From Falsiruegeria litorea R37 (GTDB lineage Bacteria > Pseudomonadota > Alphaproteobacteria > Rhodobacterales > Rhodobacteraceae), in assembly GCF_900172225.1 (NCBI RefSeq), contig NZ_FWFO01000002.1, positions 372,001 through 436,000 on the forward strand: a DNA stretch of 64,000 nt. The letters are read 5' to 3'. A program made the translations under genes and the position numbers. Positions 25,585-34,304 of the stretch are shown piece after piece. The notes under the pieces were generated by a model. That model had not been told where the DNA came from, did not search any database, and saw only the letters and a program-made list of their open reading frames with translations. Positions within the stretch are counted from its first letter, which is position 1. The number at the start of each line of letters is the position of its first letter.

Positions 25585-27390
25585 ATGACAACTAGCCAAG
25601 ACACCGCACCGGAATTGACCGGCGAACATATTGATCGGCTTAAGGAAAATATGACCAAAGTCGAAGCTCTGTCGAAACGCCTTGTCGAGATCATGGCGCA
25701 GAAAACGCCGCACAACCCGGCTTTGGATGGTCCGAATCAAGAACTTTTTGCAAAAGCAGCAACGGCCTATTGGAACGACGCAATTCACAACCCTGCCAAG
25801 CTGTGGGAGCAGCAGATCGAGTTCTGGGGAAAATCTGTGCTGAACTTTGCCGAGGCGCAGAAAGCCATGGCCCAAGGCAATATCGAAGCCCACGAAGAGG
25901 CCCCCAAAGATCGTCGGTTTGCCAACCCCATGTGGGACACCAACCCTTACTTTCATTTGATTAAACAACAGTACCAAACCAACGCCGAAGCCATCTCGCA
26001 GGCCGTGGCAAACGTTCAGGACGATCTCGAGCCCAAAGATCGGCGTCGACTGGCTTATTTTTCGCAACAGATCATTGATATGATGGCGCCCACCAATTTC
26101 CTGGCGACCAACCCCGATGCCTTGGAGCGAGCGGTTGAGACCGAAGGGCAATCCCTGATCAAAGGGCTGGAGAACCTGGTTGCCGATCTTGAGGCCAACG
26201 ATGGCGAACTGGTTGTGCGCTTGGCTGACGAAAGCGCCTTTGAGTTGGGCGGCAACATTGCCACCACACCGGGCGAAGTCGTGTACCGCAATCGGATGAT
26301 CGAATTGATCCAGTACAGCCCGGCCACGGAAACCGTGCATGAGACACCAATCGTTCTGTTCCCGCCCTGGATCAACAAATTCTACATTCTCGACCTGAAA
26401 GCTCAGAACAGTCTGATCAAATGGGTGACCGATCAGGGCTATACGCTCTTTGTTGTCAGTTGGGTGAACCCGCAGGTCGAATTGTCGGATGTCGGCATGG
26501 AGGACTACATCCAAGAAGGGTTCTTGGCCGCAATCGACACAGCAAAAGAGATCTGCAAGGTCAAACAGGTCAACGCCGTGGGATATTGCATCGCGGGCAC
26601 CACGCTGAACCTGACGCTATCCCTGCTCAAACAGCGCGGTGACAAGTCGATAAAGTCAGCAACGTTTTTCACCACATTGACGGATTTTTCGGAGCAGGGG
26701 GAGTTCACGCCCTTTTTGCAGAACGATTTCATAGACGGGATCGAGGAGCAGGTGAGCAAGGATGGCATCCTGCGGTCCTGGGTGATCGGACGTACTATGT
26801 CGTTCCTGCGGTCCAACGACCTGATCTATACGCCGGCCATTCGCAGCTACATGCTGGGCGAGACACCGCCCGCGTTTGATCTGCTCTATTGGAACGGTGA
26901 CGGGGCAAACCTGCCTGCGAAGATGGCGATGCAATATTTACGCGGTCTGTGTCAGCGCAACGAATTCGTGACCGAAGGGTTCGAACTGATGGGGCACAAG
27001 CTGCATATCAGTGATGTGGACGTGCCGATGATGGCGATCACCTGTCAGACCGACCACATAGCTGCCTGGAAGGATTGCTATCGCGGCGTACAGCAAACGA
27101 GCTCGCGCTCGAAAACCTTCGTGGTTTCCGAGTCAGGTCATATCGCCGGCATCGTGAACCCGCCGAGTAAAAAGAAATACGGCCACTACCTGAACCCCGA
27201 CCTGAAGGGGGATGCCGATACCTGGATGAACGAGGCGGATTACCACGAAGGCTCGTGGTGGCCGATGTGGGAAGCCTGGCTGAAGAAGCGGTCTGGCAAG
27301 CAGGTTCCAGCGCGTGAACCCGGCGATTCGAAGCATCCGCCCCTGTCACCGGCGCCGGGAACCTATGTTGCCGTCAAGGCAAGTGGTTGA
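25585..27390 (+). CDS. phaC: Class I poly(R)-hydroxyalkanoate synthase
   Basis: A 601-residue class I PHA synthase polymerising 3-hydroxybutyryl-CoA. The lipase-like box is GYCIAG with nucleophile Cys335; the catalytic aspartate is in CQTDHIAAW and the histidine in ESGHIAGIVNPP. The PhaC N-terminal domain (about residues 90-260) includes FANPMWDTNPYFHLIKQ-type sequence. Length is typical for class I. It is the first gene of phaC-phaP-phaR, and diverges from phaZ; a PhaR-type site lies in its promoter. Confidence 0.96.
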   Translation: MTTSQDTAPELTGEHIDRLKENMTKVEALSKRLVEIMAQKTPHNPALDGPNQELFAKAATAYWNDAIHNPAKLWEQQIEFWGKSVLNFAEAQKAMAQGNIEAHEEAPKDRRFANPMWDTNPYFHLIKQQYQTNAEAISQAVANVQDDLEPKDRRRLAYFSQQIIDMMAPTNFLATNPDALERAVETEGQSLIKGLENLVADLEANDGELVVRLADESAFELGGNIATTPGEVVYRNRMIELIQYSPATETVHETPIVLFPPWINKFYILDLKAQNSLIKWVTDQGYTLFVVSWVNPQVELSDVGMEDYIQEGFLAAIDTAKEICKVKQVNAVGYCIAGTTLNLTLSLLKQRGDKSIKSATFFTTLTDFSEQGEFTPFLQNDFIDGIEEQVSKDGILRSWVIGRTMSFLRSNDLIYTPAIRSYMLGETPPAFDLLYWNGDGANLPAKMAMQYLRGLCQRNEFVTEGFELMGHKLHISDVDVPMMAITCQTDHIAAWKDCYRGVQQTSSRSKTFVVSESGHIAGIVNPPSKKKYGHYLNPDLKGDADTWMNEADYHEGSWWPMWEAWLKKRSGKQVPAREPGDSKHPPLSPAPGTYVAVKASG

Positions 27391-27412
27391 TTTTATGAGA
27401 TAAGCGAAGTTT

Positions 27413-27459
27413 TTTCTGCATCGCAGCAATAAAATTCTTGAAATGCTGCGATGCAGAAA
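27413..27459. promoter_or_regulatory. Double PhaR-type operator upstream of phaP
   Basis: Two perfect CTGC-N3-GCAG sites (27416-27426 and 27446-27456) sit exactly 30 bp apart, about three helical turns. Together they form a 16-bp inverted repeat (27413-27428 with 27444-27459). They lie 63 bp before phaP, where PhaR is known to repress phasin synthesis. Confidence 0.75.
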
Positions 27460-27521
27460 GCATATTCCTCTCAAGCTGATGAACACCGGGGTGGGCCCGG
27501 ACAGCAAAGAGGATTAAGACA

Positions 27522-27965
27522 ATGGCAAAGACCCAAGACTTTACCGCGATCATGAAAGACGTCATGGGCGCATTCCCCGTCGACACCACCGCAATGGAAG
27601 ACGCGTTCAAGTCGACCGCGACCCTGAACGAAAAACTGTCGGGCGTTGCTCTGGAAGCTGCTGAGAAATCGGCCGAGATCTCGAACAAATGGACCAAGGA
27701 CACCCTGGCCAAGCTGAACGAAGTTTCGAAAGCCAAAACCGACCCGGCCGACTATGCCAAAGCTGCAACCGACTTCGCATCCGCGTCGGCCGAAGTTGCT
27801 GCTGAAAACATGGCTGCCTTTGCCGAGATCGCGAAGAAAGTTCAGATGGACACCGTTGAGTTGTTCATGGCTGCCGGCAAAGACATCACCGAAGACGCAA
27901 CTGCTGCTGTGAAAAAGGCCACCAACGACGTGACCGCCGCAGCCAAAAAAGCAGCTGCCAAGTAA
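27522..27965 (+). CDS. phaP: Phasin (PHA granule-associated protein)
   Basis: A 147-residue helical phasin coating PHA granules. It is alanine-, lysine- and glutamate-rich with amphipathic helices (for example KWTKDTLAKLNEVSKAK and DITEDATAAVKKATNDV) and no cysteine, as in phasin family 2. AGAGGAT precedes the ATG. It has its own promoter with two PhaR-type operators and its own strong terminator, fitting high, granule-dependent expression. Confidence 0.92.
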   Translation: MAKTQDFTAIMKDVMGAFPVDTTAMEDAFKSTATLNEKLSGVALEAAEKSAEISNKWTKDTLAKLNEVSKAKTDPADYAKAATDFASASAEVAAENMAAFAEIAKKVQMDTVELFMAAGKDITEDATAAVKKATNDVTAAAKKAAAK

Positions 27966-28023
27966 GCGACAGAGCGGGTCGCACCGAACCCTCTCCTCCC
28001 ACTTTTTTGGTGCATCCCGTGCA

Positions 28024-28054
28024 GGGCAGGTCAAACGACCTGCCCTTTCTTTTT
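28024..28054 (+). terminator. Intrinsic terminator of phaP
   Basis: GGGCAGGTC (28024-28032) pairs with GACCTGCCC (28037-28045) around AAAC, followed by TTTCTTTTT. Confidence 0.85.
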
Positions 28055-28164
28055 GGTCCGGGGCCGGATCTGCTGACGCGCAAGTCAATAGCTGACCTCT
28101 TTTCTTTTGTTCTGCGCTCGCATAGGCTCTTGCTGCAATGCATCATTCCTGGGGAGGAAACTCG

Positions 28165-28722
28165 GTGGCAGAACAAGAAAAACCACTGCTGATCAAGCGC
28201 TATGCCAGCCGACGGCTCTATAATACAGAAACCAGCGATTACGTGACGCTCGAAGATATCGCGGGCTTTATCCGAGACGGGCGCGAGGTTCAGATCGTTG
28301 ACCTGAAAACCGGCGATGACCTGACACGACAATATCTGCTGCAAATCATTGCCGAACATGAAAGCCGGGGCGAGAACGTGCTGCCGGTGAATGTGCTGAA
28401 CGATCTGGTGCGCAGCTATATGGTGCCCGGCGGGGGAATGATGCCCCAGTTCCTGCAATCGTCATTCGAGATGCTGCGCGAAAGCCAGTCCAAGATGATG
28501 GAGAACATGAACGCCATGAACCCGATGGCCCAGATTCCCGGGTTCGAGGCCATGCAAGCCCAGCAAGAGGCGTTTCTGAAGGCGATGACTGGTGGTCTGT
28601 CCACCAATTGGTCGGCCCCGGATCAGTCTGAAAGCGCCAAGTCCGACGAGGGCGGCGAGGATCTGGACGAGATCAAGAAGCAACTGGCGGATTTGCAGAA
28701 CAAGCTGTCAAAGCTGAGCTGA
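28165..28722 (+). CDS. phaR: Polyhydroxyalkanoate synthesis regulator PhaR
   Basis: A 185-residue PHA-responsive repressor. The DNA-binding PHB/PHA accumulation regulator domain is N-terminal (LIKRYASRRLYNTETSDYVTLEDIA), followed by PHB_acc repeats with QILLQIIAEHE-like sequence and a C-terminal coiled region (EDLDEIKKQLADLQNKL). The start is the GTG at 28165, seven bases after GGGAGG. Two imperfect CTGC-type sites lie just upstream (about 28113-28145), so autoregulation is possible. A terminator follows. Confidence 0.93.
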   Translation: MAEQEKPLLIKRYASRRLYNTETSDYVTLEDIAGFIRDGREVQIVDLKTGDDLTRQYLLQIIAEHESRGENVLPVNVLNDLVRSYMVPGGGMMPQFLQSSFEMLRESQSKMMENMNAMNPMAQIPGFEAMQAQQEAFLKAMTGGLSTNWSAPDQSESAKSDEGGEDLDEIKKQLADLQNKLSKLS

Positions 28723-28745
28723 TTTACCGGCCTTCAAGTTCAAAG

Positions 28746-28773
28746 CCGCGCACGGAGACGAGCGCGGTTTTTT
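28746..28773 (+). terminator. Intrinsic terminator of phaR
   Basis: CCGCGC (28746-28751) pairs with GCGCGG (28762-28767), followed by TTTTTT. A family 1 repeat begins eight bases later. Confidence 0.75.
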
Positions 28774-28780
28774 GGTGTTC

Positions 28781-28868
28781 CGAGGGGCTCCCGCCCGTCG
28801 TTGGTGTTCCTGACGGAACGCCGCCTCCCGTTGGGCCGGGCGCCGCGCGGCGCGCGGCGCGGGTGGCG
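28781..28868 (+). repeat. Dispersed hairpin repeat, family 1, copy B
   Basis: It carries the shared head GGGGCTCCCGCCCGTCG, GTTCCTGACGGAAC and CCTCCCGTTGGGCC, then a GC-only palindromic block (GCGCCGCGCGGCGC) in place of the longer stem of copy A. The tail is missing. Confidence 0.65.
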
Positions 28869-28891
28869 TTTGGTGCAGACGGAGCGCGCCC

Positions 28892-30082
28892 TCAGGTGCC
28901 GTAACAGCGTACCGGACCTGCTGTTTCGGCTATCGCGGCCAGCAGGATATCGGCAATCGCATCCAGCTCGTCTCGGGACAAGGCGACTGGCAAGCGCACG
29001 TCGCAGGCGCGCATCAGCATCGCGCGGGTCTGCGGTAACTCGGGCAGATTGGGGATGAACTGCCAGTTCCAGAAGGCCCGCGCGTTGTCATCGCTGAGCC
29101 CAAAGACCTGTACCTTGACGCCTCGGGCCTCTGCCGCTTGGGCAAACTGGCGTGTTTCGGCCTCGTCCAGTCCCTGCAAGTTGAACTGGATCGAATCCGG
29201 GGCGCGACGTTCAGGGGCAAGCGGGGCGGGCACGGTGATATAGGGCGAGGTGCCGAGCCGTGCGGCTACATAGTCGTGGTTGGCCAGGCCGTCGGTTACA
29301 CGGCGCGCCAACTCGGGCAGCTGCGGTCGGATCACGGCGGCACTGAGGTTGCTCATCCGCAGGTTATACAGCGGCAGCTGGTTCTGCCATTTGGCAAAGC
29401 TGTCCTGTAGCACCGGATGTTTCTTCCAGTTGTGCTCATAAGCTCCAGACATGATGATCGCGCGCGCCACCAGATCGGCGTCATCCGTGATCAGGATGCC
29501 GCCTTCTCCTGCGTTGATCATCTTGTAGGACTGAAAACTGAAACAGCCGATCTTGCCGATGGTGCCGATGTTCCGCCCGTTCCAAGTGGTGCCAAGCGAA
29601 TGGGCTGCATCTTCGATCACGGGAATGCCGCGCGCATCACACTGGGCCATGATGGCATCCATGTCCGAGGTGTGGCCGCGCATGTGGCTGATGATCACGG
29701 CTTGCACATCGGGCAGCTTGGCTGCGAAATCGCTCAGATCGACGCGGTAACTGTCGTTCACCTCGCACAGGACCGGCACGCAGTCGGCATGCACGACCGA
29801 AGATGGCACAGCGGCAAAAGTGAAGCCGGGGATCAGGACGCGGGCATCACGCGGCAGGCCAAGCGCCTTGAGCGATAGAAAGAGAGCAGCCGAGCAGGAC
29901 GACACTGCCAGGGCGTATTTCGCCCCCAGCAGATCCGCAAACTCTTGCTCTAGCAAGGCAACCGGCGCGTCCTGTGGCGCGGTATAGCGAAACAGGTCAC
30001 CAGAGCTCAGCAAGGCGTCGATGGCGTCACGGGCCGCGGCGGGAATGGGTTCGGCCGCATGCACATTCGGGGGCAGTGTCAT
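28892..30082 (-). CDS. DegT/DnrJ/EryC1/StrS-family aminotransferase
   Basis: A 396-residue PLP enzyme of the DegT/DnrJ/EryC1/StrS group. The cofactor lysine is in SYKMINAGEGG, the cofactor-stacking block is IEDAAHSLGTTW, and PGFTFAAVPSSV matches the family's N-terminal domain. Members usually aminate nucleotide-linked keto-sugars, but some act on other cyclic ketones; the bulky insert and the absence of any sugar genes nearby leave the substrate open. It stands alone between phaR and a VOC gene. Confidence 0.85.
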   Translation of the reverse strand: MTLPPNVHAAEPIPAAARDAIDALLSSGDLFRYTAPQDAPVALLEQEFADLLGAKYALAVSSCSAALFLSLKALGLPRDARVLIPGFTFAAVPSSVVHADCVPVLCEVNDSYRVDLSDFAAKLPDVQAVIISHMRGHTSDMDAIMAQCDARGIPVIEDAAHSLGTTWNGRNIGTIGKIGCFSFQSYKMINAGEGGILITDDADLVARAIIMSGAYEHNWKKHPVLQDSFAKWQNQLPLYNLRMSNLSAAVIRPQLPELARRVTDGLANHDYVAARLGTSPYITVPAPLAPERRAPDSIQFNLQGLDEAETRQFAQAAEARGVKVQVFGLSDDNARAFWNWQFIPNLPELPQTRAMLMRACDVRLPVALSRDELDAIADILLAAIAETAGPVRCYGT

Positions 30083-30273
30083 ATTTCAAAATCCTACAGG
30101 GTCCCTTTGGGAAACCTAAAACAAACCCTGTGACCTGCCAAGCCAAAGTTCTGTGACACGATGCAAGTTTCTTGGTGAGATGACGCGATTTCCGGGTTGT
30201 ACGGCATGTGTCCGTTCCCAGGCCAGTTGTGTATCCTGACCCTGCCGTTTGAGGTTTTGAAAGGACGTGAGGA

Positions 30274-30690
30274 ATGATTGCCTATGTGACAGTCGGCGTT
30301 GACGACATCACCCGCGCAGAGAGGTTCTATTCGGCGTTCCTGCCCGCATTGGGGTTTGAGTTGGAATGGTATCATGGGGATCTGAGCTATGCCTTGCCGG
30401 TTGAACCGGGAAAGGCGCCGACTTCGCCCGACTTTTACGTCAAATCGCCGTTTGACGGGCAGGGCGCGTCGGCCGGGAATGGCACGATGGTGGCCTTTGA
30501 GGCGCGCAATCAGCAGCAAGTGCGCGAATTGCATGCTGCGGCCCTGGCCGCAGGGGGCACGGACGAGGGCGCGCCGGGGTTTCGGGCTTCATACGGGGCG
30601 AATTTTTATGTGAGCTACCTGAGAGATCCCCAAGGCAACAAGATCGCCTTGTTTTCGAGCGACCCGGATGATCTCGGGCGGGATGGGTAA
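30274..30690 (+). CDS. VOC-family protein
   Basis: A 138-residue glyoxalase-fold protein, opening AYVTVGVDDITRAERFYSAFLPALGFE and closing YVSYLRDPQGNKIALF. The conserved second-module order supports a VOC dimer, but metal-binding residues are incomplete and the substrate is unknown. AAAGGACGTGAGGA precedes the ATG. It diverges from the aminotransferase gene and converges on the first ligase gene of the amine cluster. Confidence 0.83.
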   Translation: MIAYVTVGVDDITRAERFYSAFLPALGFELEWYHGDLSYALPVEPGKAPTSPDFYVKSPFDGQGASAGNGTMVAFEARNQQQVRELHAAALAAGGTDEGAPGFRASYGANFYVSYLRDPQGNKIALFSSDPDDLGRDG

Positions 30691-30715
30691 TGCAGGCGCA
30701 TCGGCGGTCGGTGCC

Positions 30716-30752
30716 CAAAAAGAACCCGCCGCCGGAGAGATCCGGGGCGGGT
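30716..30752 (-). terminator. Intrinsic terminator of the amine-utilisation cluster
   Basis: A long GC-rich stem (30724-30736 with 30741-30752, GAGA loop on the plus strand) is followed on the minus strand by TTCTTTTT, about 30 bp after the last ligase gene. Confidence 0.75.
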
Positions 30753-30784
30753 CAGTTCGATACCTCCAGTCAAAACTACAGGGA

Positions 30785-32143
30785 TCAGACGTTCAGCAGC
30801 AAATGCTCCCGCTCCCAGGGCGAGATCACTTGCAGAAACTCTTCGTATTCAGCGCGTTTGACGATGGAATAGACGCGCGCAAACTCGGGTCCCAGCACTT
30901 TGTGCAGGGCCTTGGCACCGTCAAACATATCCAGCGCTTGGCCCAGAACCTGTGGGATGTCGCCTTCGCCCTCATAGGCATCGCCATAGAACTGACGGCG
31001 CGGACGCATCTGTTCTGTCAGACCCAGATAGCCACAGGCCAGGGACACGGCGATGCCCAGATAGGGGTTGCAGTCCATACCCGCGATCCGGTTTTCCACC
31101 CGGCGCGCCTCGGGTCCTGACAGGGGGACGCGAATGCCGGTTGTCCGGTTGTCGCGCGCCCATTCCAGATTGATGGGTGCGGCGTGGTCTTTCACATAGC
31201 GGCGGTATGAGTTCACATAAGGCGCCATGACCGCAAGGCCCGAGGGCAGGTGGTTCTGCAGCCCCGCGATGAAGTGATAAAACGCGTCCGTCTCGCCGCC
31301 CTGAGGGCCCGAGAAGATGTTTTGACCCGTTTCGATGTCGATGATCGAGTGGTGGATGTGCATCGCACTGCCAGGCTCATCCTCGATCGGTTTGGCCATG
31401 AAAGTGGCGAAACAATCGTGGCGCAGCGCGGCCTCGCGGATCAGGCGTTTGAAATAGAACACCTCATCCGCCAGCTTGACTGGATCGCCGTGCAGCAGGT
31501 TGATTTCCAACTGACCGGCGCCACCCTCTTGGGTGATGCCGTCGATTTCAAATCCTTGGTGTTCGGCAAAGTCATAGATGTCGTCGATCACCGGACCAAA
31601 CTCGTCCACGGCGGTCATCGAATAGGCCTGACGTGCCGCTGCTGGCCGACCTGAACGGCCCATCATCGGTTCGATTGCCTTGGCGGGGTCGACGTTGCGG
31701 GCAACCAGAAAGAATTCCATCTCGGGGGCCACAATCGGCTCCCAGCCTTGGTCCCGATAGAGCTGAACCACGCGTTTGAGCACATTGCGCGGCGAATAGG
31801 GGATCGGGTCGCCGTCGCGGTCATAGGCGTCGTGGATCACCTGCAGCGTCCAGTCGCCTGTCCAGGGCGCGGCCGAGGCTGTGTCCATGTCCGGTTTCAG
31901 GATCATGTCCTTTTCGATGAAACCGTCCTCGCCCGCGGCCTCACCCCAGTCGCCGGTGATGGTCTGATAGAAGATGCTGTCGGGCAGGTGAAAGTAGTCC
32001 TGTTTGGCGAACTTGCTGGCTGGCACCGCCTTGCCGCGGGCGATGCCGGGAAGGTCCGAGATCACGCATTCAACTTCATCCAAGCGCCTCCCGTCCAAAT
32101 AGGTTTGCGCTGCTTGCGGAAGATTGTCTTTCCAATCGGTCAT
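30785..32143 (-). CDS. Glutamine synthetase-like ligase (gamma-glutamylamine synthetase)
   Basis: A 452-residue member of the glutamine synthetase superfamily. Catalytic beta-grasp and GS C-domain features include EMEFFLV for the metal glutamate, AMHIHHSI, and the arginine-rich block NRTTGIRVPLSG. It is closest in outline to gamma-glutamylputrescine synthetase (PuuA) rather than nitrogen-assimilating GlnA, so it probably joins glutamate to an amine with ATP. It overlaps the amidotransferase gene by four bases (ATGA) and ends the cluster. Confidence 0.88.
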   Translation of the reverse strand: MTDWKDNLPQAAQTYLDGRRLDEVECVISDLPGIARGKAVPASKFAKQDYFHLPDSIFYQTITGDWGEAAGEDGFIEKDMILKPDMDTASAAPWTGDWTLQVIHDAYDRDGDPIPYSPRNVLKRVVQLYRDQGWEPIVAPEMEFFLVARNVDPAKAIEPMMGRSGRPAAARQAYSMTAVDEFGPVIDDIYDFAEHQGFEIDGITQEGGAGQLEINLLHGDPVKLADEVFYFKRLIREAALRHDCFATFMAKPIEDEPGSAMHIHHSIIDIETGQNIFSGPQGGETDAFYHFIAGLQNHLPSGLAVMAPYVNSYRRYVKDHAAPINLEWARDNRTTGIRVPLSGPEARRVENRIAGMDCNPYLGIAVSLACGYLGLTEQMRPRRQFYGDAYEGEGDIPQVLGQALDMFDGAKALHKVLGPEFARVYSIVKRAEYEEFLQVISPWEREHLLLNV

Positions 32144-32829
32144 GCTGCACCTGCTTTAGCAAAGAAATGGGCCATCTCTTGCCCGATCTGAGGGCTGTCG
32201 ATGGGGTTTTCCAGACGCGTCACGGCCGCGTCCAAAAGGGGATCGGGGACCAGCCCGCGCCCGCGTGCCTTGATCAGCCCGTCGACAAAGTCGTTGCTGA
32301 ATTCGGGGTGGGCTTGAACCGTCCAGATCCGATCGCCATAGGCCAGCATCGCGTGTTTGCACATCGCATTGCTGCCCAGAACCTGCGCACCTTCGGGCAG
32401 TTCGGTAACCTGATCCTGATGCCAGGCGTTGATCACGACTTGCCGGTCGCCATAGTCGTATTCGGTTGGACCAACGACCCAACCGCAGCTGAATTTCTCG
32501 ACTTTTCCCCCCAGGGCCTGGGCGATGATCTGGTGGCCAAAACAGACCCCAATCATGGGAATGCCCCGCGTGTGGATATCGCGGATCAGTTGCTCTAGCG
32601 GGGGGATCCAGTCGTGGTCCTCATAGGCGCCATGCTTTGATCCGGTCAGCAGCCAACCGTCGCAGGCGTCAGCGCCGTCCGGGAATTCATTGTCCACTAC
32701 AGCATAGGCGGCATAGTCAAAGTCATGCCCGTGTCCGTCCAACAGGCGTGCAAAGATCTTGTCATAGTTGCCCGTCTCGCCGATCAGGGCGTCCGGGGCG
32801 TGGCCGGTTATCAGAATACCGATTTTCAT
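32140..32829 (-). CDS. Class I glutamine amidotransferase (possible gamma-glutamyl hydrolase)
   Basis: A 229-residue class I amidotransferase domain with nucleophile cysteine in IGVCFGHQIIAQALGG and the His/Glu pair in VQAHPEF. Sitting between two glutamylamine-type ligases, it may hydrolyse gamma-glutamyl intermediates, the role PuuD has in putrescine breakdown; this is inference from context. The ATG has only a weak GGTGA site, and a perfect 16-bp palindrome lies eight bases further upstream, so the promoter is probably very close. Confidence 0.85.
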   Translation of the reverse strand: MKIGILITGHAPDALIGETGNYDKIFARLLDGHGHDFDYAAYAVVDNEFPDGADACDGWLLTGSKHGAYEDHDWIPPLEQLIRDIHTRGIPMIGVCFGHQIIAQALGGKVEKFSCGWVVGPTEYDYGDRQVVINAWHQDQVTELPEGAQVLGSNAMCKHAMLAYGDRIWTVQAHPEFSNDFVDGLIKARGRGLVPDPLLDAAVTRLENPIDSPQIGQEMAHFFAKAGAA

Positions 32830-32837
32830 GGGTCACC

Positions 32838-32853
32838 AAATTTGATCAAATTT
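32838..32853. promoter_or_regulatory. Palindrome AAATTTGATCAAATTT, candidate operator 1
   Basis: A perfect 16-bp palindrome just upstream of the amidotransferase gene. Fifteen of the sixteen bases recur upstream of the neighbouring ligase gene at 34265-34280. Confidence 0.6.
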
Positions 32854-32888
32854 TACGATACCCGAGCAAGGGAGCGCTCGCAAGGGTG

Positions 32889-34208
32889 TCAGACGGTTTC
32901 CAGATAGCTTAGCCAGTGACGTTCCGTCGGGCGCTGTGCAAAGAGCGCGATTTCCTGTCGCTTGGTCATGGCCATGTTGCGGATCAACCCGGGCGACAAG
33001 ATACGCGCGACAATGGCGCTGTTTTCGAACTGTTCGACGGCTGATGGCAGGGTCGGGGCAAGCTGTGGAACACCATCCAGCGCATAGGCGTTTCCAGTGA
33101 TCGGGGTCGGCGGCTCCATCGCGTCTTCGATCCCGACCATGGCAGCACCCAAGATGGCAGCCAGCATGAGGTACGGGTTGGTATCACCTCCCGCAACGCG
33201 GTGCTCGATCCGGCGCGCGGCTGCGGCACCGCCTGGAATGCGCAGTGCGGCGGTTCGGTTCTCATAGGCCCAGCACGCGCCGGTGGGGGCGTGGGCTCCG
33301 GGCACCAGCCGGGTGTATGAGTTCCCGTGAGGAGCAAAGATCAGCGTGCAATCGGGCATCGCGGTCAGACATCCAGCCACCGCATGTCGCAGCAGATCGG
33401 TGCCTTCGGGGCCGCCGTTGTCCAGGACATTGGTGCCATTTTCGTCAACAATGGAAAAATGCACATGCATCCCGTTGCCGGCATCATCAGCATAGGGTTT
33501 GGCCATGAAGGTTGCTGCAAACCCGTGTTTGCGGGCCAAACCGCGCACCAGAACCTTGAACAGCAGCGTATCATCGGCACATCGCATTGCATCCTGGTGG
33601 TTCAAGTTGACTTCGAACTGCCCGATGCCCGCCTCTGAAATTGCGGCCTGTGCGGGGATGTCCATCTGGGCGCAGCTCTCGTAAAGGTCCGAAAAGAAGC
33701 CGTCAAAGGCGTCGAGTTCCGTCATGGACAGCACGGCCTCATCTTCAAGCGCGCGGCCTGAAATGGGGTTGCGCGGTGGTTGTGGGGCCTCGCCACTGTC
33801 GTCGAGCAGTGTGAACTCCAATTCGGTCGCCGCGATGACGGTCCAGCCGCGCGCGGCGTAGCGGTCCAGCACATCGGCCAGCGCGTGGCGGGGATCGCCA
33901 TCAAAACGCGTGCCGTCATCGTGATACAGCGCCATGGGTACCAGCGCCGAAGGCCGTGTCAGCCAAGGCATCGGCACCGCCCCCCGCTCGGTCGGGCGCA
34001 AGACACCATCGGCATCACCGCTTTCGAACACCAGCGGGCTGTTTTCGATATCCGCGCCCCATAGATCCACATTCAGTGCCGAAAACGGAATGCGGACGGC
34101 GCCCTTGTCCAGCTTTCCGGCATAGGCCGCGGGAACCCGTTTGCCGCGCAACTGCCCATTCAGGTCAACGGCGGCGACGCGAAAGGTGTCGAACTGTGCA
34201 AGGTCCAT
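32889..34208 (-). CDS. Glutamine synthetase-like ligase, second paralogue
   Basis: A 439-residue glutamine synthetase-family ligase, clearly distinct from the neighbour at 30785-32143. Visible blocks are TELEFTLLDD, FEVNLNHQDAM, GMHVHFSIVDENG and ENRTAALRIPGG. Gamma-glutamylation of an amine is the probable reaction. It may be specific for a different amine or amino acid than its paralogue. GGAGCG precedes the ATG. A candidate operator palindrome lies 57 bp upstream; the permuted amine oxidase gene precedes it in the same direction. Confidence 0.87.
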   Translation of the reverse strand: MDLAQFDTFRVAAVDLNGQLRGKRVPAAYAGKLDKGAVRIPFSALNVDLWGADIENSPLVFESGDADGVLRPTERGAVPMPWLTRPSALVPMALYHDDGTRFDGDPRHALADVLDRYAARGWTVIAATELEFTLLDDSGEAPQPPRNPISGRALEDEAVLSMTELDAFDGFFSDLYESCAQMDIPAQAAISEAGIGQFEVNLNHQDAMRCADDTLLFKVLVRGLARKHGFAATFMAKPYADDAGNGMHVHFSIVDENGTNVLDNGGPEGTDLLRHAVAGCLTAMPDCTLIFAPHGNSYTRLVPGAHAPTGACWAYENRTAALRIPGGAAAARRIEHRVAGGDTNPYLMLAAILGAAMVGIEDAMEPPTPITGNAYALDGVPQLAPTLPSAVEQFENSAIVARILSPGLIRNMAMTKRQEIALFAQRPTERHWLSYLETV

Positions 34209-34264
34209 GGGACGCTCCGTTATAGTTTGTCGACAGATAACCGAGCTGGAGGGGTCTTGTCACT

Positions 34265-34280
34265 AGATTTGATCAAATTT
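34265..34280. promoter_or_regulatory. Palindrome AGATTTGATCAAATTT, candidate operator 2
   Basis: It differs from the palindrome at 32838-32853 by one base and lies in the 96-bp gap before the second ligase gene. The matching pair suggests one regulator for both promoters. Confidence 0.6.
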
Positions 34281-34304
34281 CGAAGGGCAGCAAACTGCGC
34301 CGTG

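Noticed and set aside
25051-26514. A long minus-strand frame spanning phaZ and phaC
   Set aside because: It runs opposite to phaC and through part of phaZ in another frame; both real genes have clear active sites.
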